Source: JBEKCP01 sp050014815 (lineage in GTDB: Bacteria > Planctomycetota > Planctomycetia > Pirellulales > Thermoguttaceae). From it: 8,740 nucleotides of DNA. This document shows positions 6,775 through 8,740 of this stretch, piece by piece (position 1 is the first letter of the stretch; the number at the start of each line of letters is the position of its first letter). A program made the translations under genes and the position numbers. Under the pieces are notes generated by a model. The model ran no database searches. It was given only the letters and a program-made list of their open reading frames with translations, and was not told the DNA's origin. The DNA lies in the NCBI GenBank assembly GCA_050014815.1, contig JBEKCP010000260.1, positions 1 through 8,740 on the forward strand, read 5' to 3'.

Positions 6775-7076
6775 TTCCTGAATGCTTCGCACCGCAAAGG
6801 ATTGCGGCTGCGGAAGCCACTTTGGAAACCGAGACCTTTCAGTCCACGTGGACGGGCCTGCACCGGGGATGTCACCGCGACGTTCCTGCGGGCCGCGAAG
6901 CGACCGGCCGCTTACACGGACGTAGGCGGCTCGCTTCGGAACCACAGGGCGGACTTAGTGCGGCGTTTCAGGGGTGAAATCCACCCCCTGATGCGAGCGC
7001 GGGAGCGTCCAATCGCTCCCGGAAAAGTAAGTGTCCTTCGCCCCCCTGGGACACAGCCTTTCCGGGGGCTTTTTTT
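6775..7076 (+). ncRNA. Putative ~300-nt structured non-coding RNA, class unknown
   Basis: The segment runs from a good promoter to a strong terminator and folds by eye into a series of hairpins. P1 pairs 6784-6797 with 6802-6817 (14 bp, two bulged bases, loop AGGA). P2 pairs 6842-6845 with 6850-6853. P3 pairs 6855-6862 with 6887-6894 and 6866-6873 with 6879-6886 (16 bp, three G-U pairs). P4 pairs 6896-6903 with 6931-6938 and 6907-6915 with 6922-6930 (17 bp, one G-U). P5 pairs 6968-6976 with 6982-6991. P6 pairs 7001-7007 with 7014-7020. P7 is the terminator stem. The G-U pairs hold only for plus-strand RNA and agree with the promoter direction. An open frame crosses it, but the peptide has no recognisable domain. 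I see no tmRNA tag or ends, RNase P core (GAGGAAAGTCC), SRP GGAA domain or B12 box. Exact ends are inferred. It could instead be the leader of a gene lost when the IS arrived. Confidence 0.6.
7015..7076 (+). terminator. Intrinsic terminator with long stem and C-rich loop
   Basis: GCTCCCGGAAA (7015-7025) pairs with TTTCCGGGGGC (7059-7069) over 11 bp with one G-T position, directly followed by seven T (7070-7076). Above an internal loop (AGTAA opposite AGCC), GTGTCC (7031-7036) pairs with GGACAC (7049-7054). The apical loop contains six C (7041-7046). Its base overlaps the P6 hairpin (7001-7020), so the two cannot fully form together. Confidence 0.8.
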
Positions 7077-7234
7077 CTGCGCTCGTGTCGCCCGCAAACA
7101 TCCGGTGATTATTCACGGCGCCCGCGCTGTGGTGGTCTATTGCTCCATCACGATCACCGATTGATTGAGCGCCGGTGCGGTGGGCGGCCAGCACAACTTT
7201 CCCCCTGGTGCGTCGCCCGTTTCAATGTCAGTAG
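7077..7234. other. Non-coding gap before the IS element
   Basis: I see no gene here. CGGTGAT (7103-7109) and ATCACCG (7153-7159) form a loose inverted repeat. The IS inserted at its right end. Confidence 0.5.
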
Positions 7235-7982
7235 TGTCCGGATAATTGACGGTTGGCGTGCTGGAAGGCATTGAGTTTCATGGGTTTACAGCGCGGAATT
7301 CTTGTACTCGATTTCAACTCGCCCTGGTGTTTTGGGCGTTTCTGGTCCACCTTAAGGTGGAAAGGGGACGCCGATGCACGAGGGGAAGCTGATTTTCTCG
7401 CAGTTGATGGACTTCATTCCCAAGCGGGACTTCGACGAATGCGTGAAGCGATATCGCGGCAACTATCACGCGAAGGAGTTCTCCTGCCGCGACCAGTTCC
7501 TCGCGATGACCTTTGCGCAGTTGATCAGACGATCGTACTCCAAGGTCCCAAGACATCGCATTTCTATCCGACTCCGCTGCGCCGCGTTGCGTACTACGAC
7601 TCCGAACACGAACGACGACTCGTGTTCCTCACCAACAACTTCGAGCTTCCGGCACTCACCATCGCGCAACTCTATCGCTGTCGTTGGCAGGTGGAACTGT
7701 TCTTCAAATGGATCAAGCAGAACTTGCGGATCAAGGCGTTCTACGGCCACTCTGTCAACGCCGTGAAGACCCAGGTGGGGATCGCCATCAGCGTCTACGT
7801 GCTGGTGGCCATCCTCAAGAAGGAATTGAAGATCGACCGCAGCCTCACCGAAATCCTCCAAATTCTGAGCGTGACTCCTTTCGAGAAAACCCCTATTTTT
7901 CAGGCACTTTCGACGTCTTCCGCACCAAATTCCCAAAGTCCTTGCTGTAACCAATTGCCACTATTCGACTTATAACCGGACA
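7235..7982 (+). mobile_element. IS4-family insertion sequence, internally deleted
   Basis: The ends are TGTCCGG (7235-7241) and its inverse CCGGACA (7976-7982), with scattered further matches inward (TGTCCGGATA against TGTCCGGTTA). Between them lies a broken DDE transposase gene. At ~748 bp the element is about half the size expected for this group, because the middle of the transposase is missing. I could not find a convincing target-site duplication: the flanks read CAGTAG on the left and GTTGTG on the right. With both ends present, it might still be moved by a transposase made elsewhere. Confidence 0.75.
7374..7975 (+). pseudogene. IS4-family transposase remnant (internal deletion with frameshift)
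   Basis: The start is intact: RBS AGGGG before the ATG at 7374, then about 50 residues of the N-terminal DUF4372-type domain (LIFSQLMDFIPKRDFDECV, ending FSCRDQFLAMTFAQL). At about 7520-7523 the reading frame changes and the protein resumes near its C-terminus as DQTIVLQGPKTSHFYP, LVFLTNNFELPALTIAQLY. The YREK signature of IS4 transposases is present in YRCRWQVELFFKWIK (Y at 7673, E at 7694, K at 7715), so the third catalytic acid survives. The segment carrying the first two catalytic aspartates, roughly 200 or more residues by comparison with full-length relatives as I remember them, is gone. The product cannot be an active transposase. The C-terminal half reads open to TAA at 7973-7975. Confidence 0.85.
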
Positions 7983-7992
7983 GTTGTGATTC

Positions 7993-8010
7993 GTTATGCT
8001 AAAGCATAAC
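7993..8010. repeat. 18-bp perfect palindrome beside the IS right end
   Basis: GTTATGCT (7993-8000) and AGCATAAC (8003-8010) form an 8-bp stem with a 2-base AA loop, 10 bases beyond the IS end. It is AT-rich compared with its surroundings. It may be a recombination or REP-type site, or part of the same repeat cluster as the 52-bp units that follow. Confidence 0.7.
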
Positions 8011-8017
8011 CTACTTT

Positions 8018-8078
8018 GTTTCTGTTGCGGAAAGAGTAGGCTGGCTGGATTGTCGCCTTTCGCTCCGCGAAAGTAGCG
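8018..8078 (-). repeat. Inverted, interrupted copy of the 52-bp repeat
   Basis: GTTTCTGTTGCGGAAAG (8018-8034) and the block from TGTCGCC to GTAGCG (8051-8078) are the reverse complement of the two halves of the 52-bp unit at 8088. The short centre of the unit (CCTTG in this orientation) is replaced here by about 16 other bases (8035-8050). It faces the two direct copies across a 9-base gap, making a long inverted repeat. Confidence 0.8.
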
Positions 8079-8087
8079 GTCGCTCCA

Positions 8088-8191
8088 CGCTACTTTCGCG
8101 GAGCGAAAGGCGACACAAGGCTTTCCGCAACAGAAACTACGCTACTTTCGCGGAGCGAAAGGCGACACAAGGCTTTCCGCAACAGAAACTA
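8088..8191 (+). repeat. Two identical tandem copies of a 52-bp repeat
   Basis: Positions 8088-8139 and 8140-8191 are identical over 52 bases. Each unit contains the hairpin CTTTCGC-GGA-GCGAAAG, followed by GGCGACACAAGGC and TTTCCGCAACAGAAACTA. There is no spacer between the copies, so this is not a CRISPR. The last three bases of the second copy (8189-8191) serve as the stop codon of the kinase gene on the minus strand. The unit looks like a dispersed planctomycete-type intergenic palindrome. Confidence 0.9.
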
Positions 8192-8740
8192 CTTTACTGG
8201 CAAGAGCGCCGCAACGGCTTTCGCGGATTCAGGCCGCCGGAGAGGATCTTCTTCCAGGCACTGAAGGATTGCCCCCTGGAGGGCAGGCTCAATTTCGGGA
8301 CAGAGCACCGAAGGTGGAACCAGTTCCGCCGCGGCTTGGAGCCCGTCGGCCGGCACGCCGCCGAAGGGTTCCTTTCCCGTGGCCACTTCATACAGCACAA
8401 GCCCAAGCGCATAGAGGTCGCTCTGTTTCGAGGGTTGCTTGTGGCGAAACAATCCGGGGGCCATGAAGGCGGGCGTCCCAGCCAAAGGAATCTCGCCCGC
8501 GGCAGTTGGAACGAAGGCCGCGATGCCGAAATCGGCGATATGAACATGACCGTCTCCGTCGATCACGATATTGGACGGCTTCAGGTCGCGGTGCAACACG
8601 CCATGATCGTGCGCGGCACCCAGCCCGGCGCACAGTTCCCGGGCGATTTGCACCGTCTTTTCACGCGAAAGTCTGCCGGCGCGCCGCAGCAGCGACGCAA
8701 GGTTTTCGCCGTCGATGAACTCCATCGATATAAACACTTC
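8189..8740 (-). CDS. Pkn-type serine/threonine protein kinase, C-terminal part (runs off right edge)
   Basis: The N-lobe start, with the glycine loop and the ATP-binding lysine, lies beyond the window. What remains begins in the hinge region (EVFISMEFIDGENLASLL). The catalytic loop is intact (HRDLKPSNI, Asp codon 8587-8585), as are the metal-binding DFG (Asp codon 8533-8531), the activation segment end (LAGTPAFM), subdomain IX (SDLYALGLVLYEVATGKEPF) and the late arginine (DPLRRP). The APE motif reads APG (Gly codon GGA, 8455-8453), which removes the glutamate that normally pairs with that arginine. The protein ends in AVAALLPVK right after the kinase fold, with no transmembrane segment or sensor domain, although planctomycete relatives usually continue. 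The TAG stop comes from the adjoining 52-bp repeat, so the C-terminus may have been cut off by repeat insertion. The in-window GTG and ATG near 8737 and 8725 are not the true start. Confidence 0.88.
   Translation of the reverse strand, partial: EVFISMEFIDGENLASLLRRAGRLSREKTVQIARELCAGLGAAHDHGVLHRDLKPSNIVIDGDGHVHIADFGIAAFVPTAAGEIPLAGTPAFMAPGLFRHKQPSKQSDLYALGLVLYEVATGKEPFGGVPADGLQAAAELVPPSVLCPEIEPALQGAILQCLEEDPLRRPESAKAVAALLPVK

Noticed and set aside
6864..6886. GGGGATGTCACCGCG resembles the T-box antiterminator motif AGGGTGGNACCGCG
   Set aside because: The bases that must pair with the tRNA end (TGGN) read TGTC here. The stretch forms a simple hairpin, the terminator is 180 nt further on, and no stem I motifs or aminoacyl-tRNA synthetase gene are visible.
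6631..7164. Open plus-strand reading frame of 177 codons over the RNA region
   Set aside because: It lacks a ribosome binding site, starts inside the fold-back repeat before the promoter, is rich in Pro/Arg without any recognisable domain, and spans the terminator.
7230..7992. Target-site duplication around the IS
   Set aside because: The flanks do not match convincingly at any length, so none is claimed.
8088..8191. Direct repeats considered as a small CRISPR array
   Set aside because: The two 52-bp copies abut with no spacers, the unit is longer than CRISPR repeats, and no cas genes are present.

Overview
The window looks like a chromosomal stretch of a GC-rich planctomycete (Pirellulales-like). 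This is an inference from three things: the family content (a DUF1207-type exported protein, a secreted GH2-like enzyme, a retropepsin-like protease with a PDZ domain, an HtrA protease and a Pkn-type kinase), the high GC, and the dense palindromic intergenic repeats.

Layout, left to right. At the left edge is the 5' end of a minus-strand DUF1207-like exported protein (1-332), which appears to start at a CTG. It is divergent from a large secreted glycoside hydrolase family 2-like enzyme (503-3343, +). Between the two lie a promoter and a terminator-like hairpin, both reading leftward. A 166-bp nested palindrome (3357-3522) fills the convergent gap that follows. Next come two secreted PDZ proteases transcribed away from each other: a retropepsin-like aspartic protease (3609-4859, -) and an HtrA/DegP-type serine protease (5027-6517, +). 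Their start regions hold two back-to-back sigma70-like promoters.

The right third is accessory and has little protein-coding content. A fold-back repeat (6546-6646) is followed by the most interesting element in the window. This is a likely stand-alone structured RNA of about 300 nt (about 6775-7076, +). It has a near-consensus promoter (TTGACG, 17 bp, TATCCT), a chain of stable hairpins that include G-U pairs, and a strong terminator ending in seven T. I could not match it to tmRNA, RNase P, SRP, 6S, T-box or cobalamin RNAs. After it come an internally deleted IS4-family element (7235-7982), an 18-bp palindrome, and one inverted plus two identical direct copies of a 52-bp repeat. A Ser/Thr protein kinase gene running in from the right edge on the minus strand (8189-8740) takes its stop codon from the last repeat copy.

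The two proteases, the GH2 enzyme and the DUF1207 protein all carry signal peptides, so the left two thirds concerns the periplasm or outside of the cell. No gene set here forms an obvious multi-gene pathway. The unclassified RNA and the repeat-truncated kinase are the best leads.
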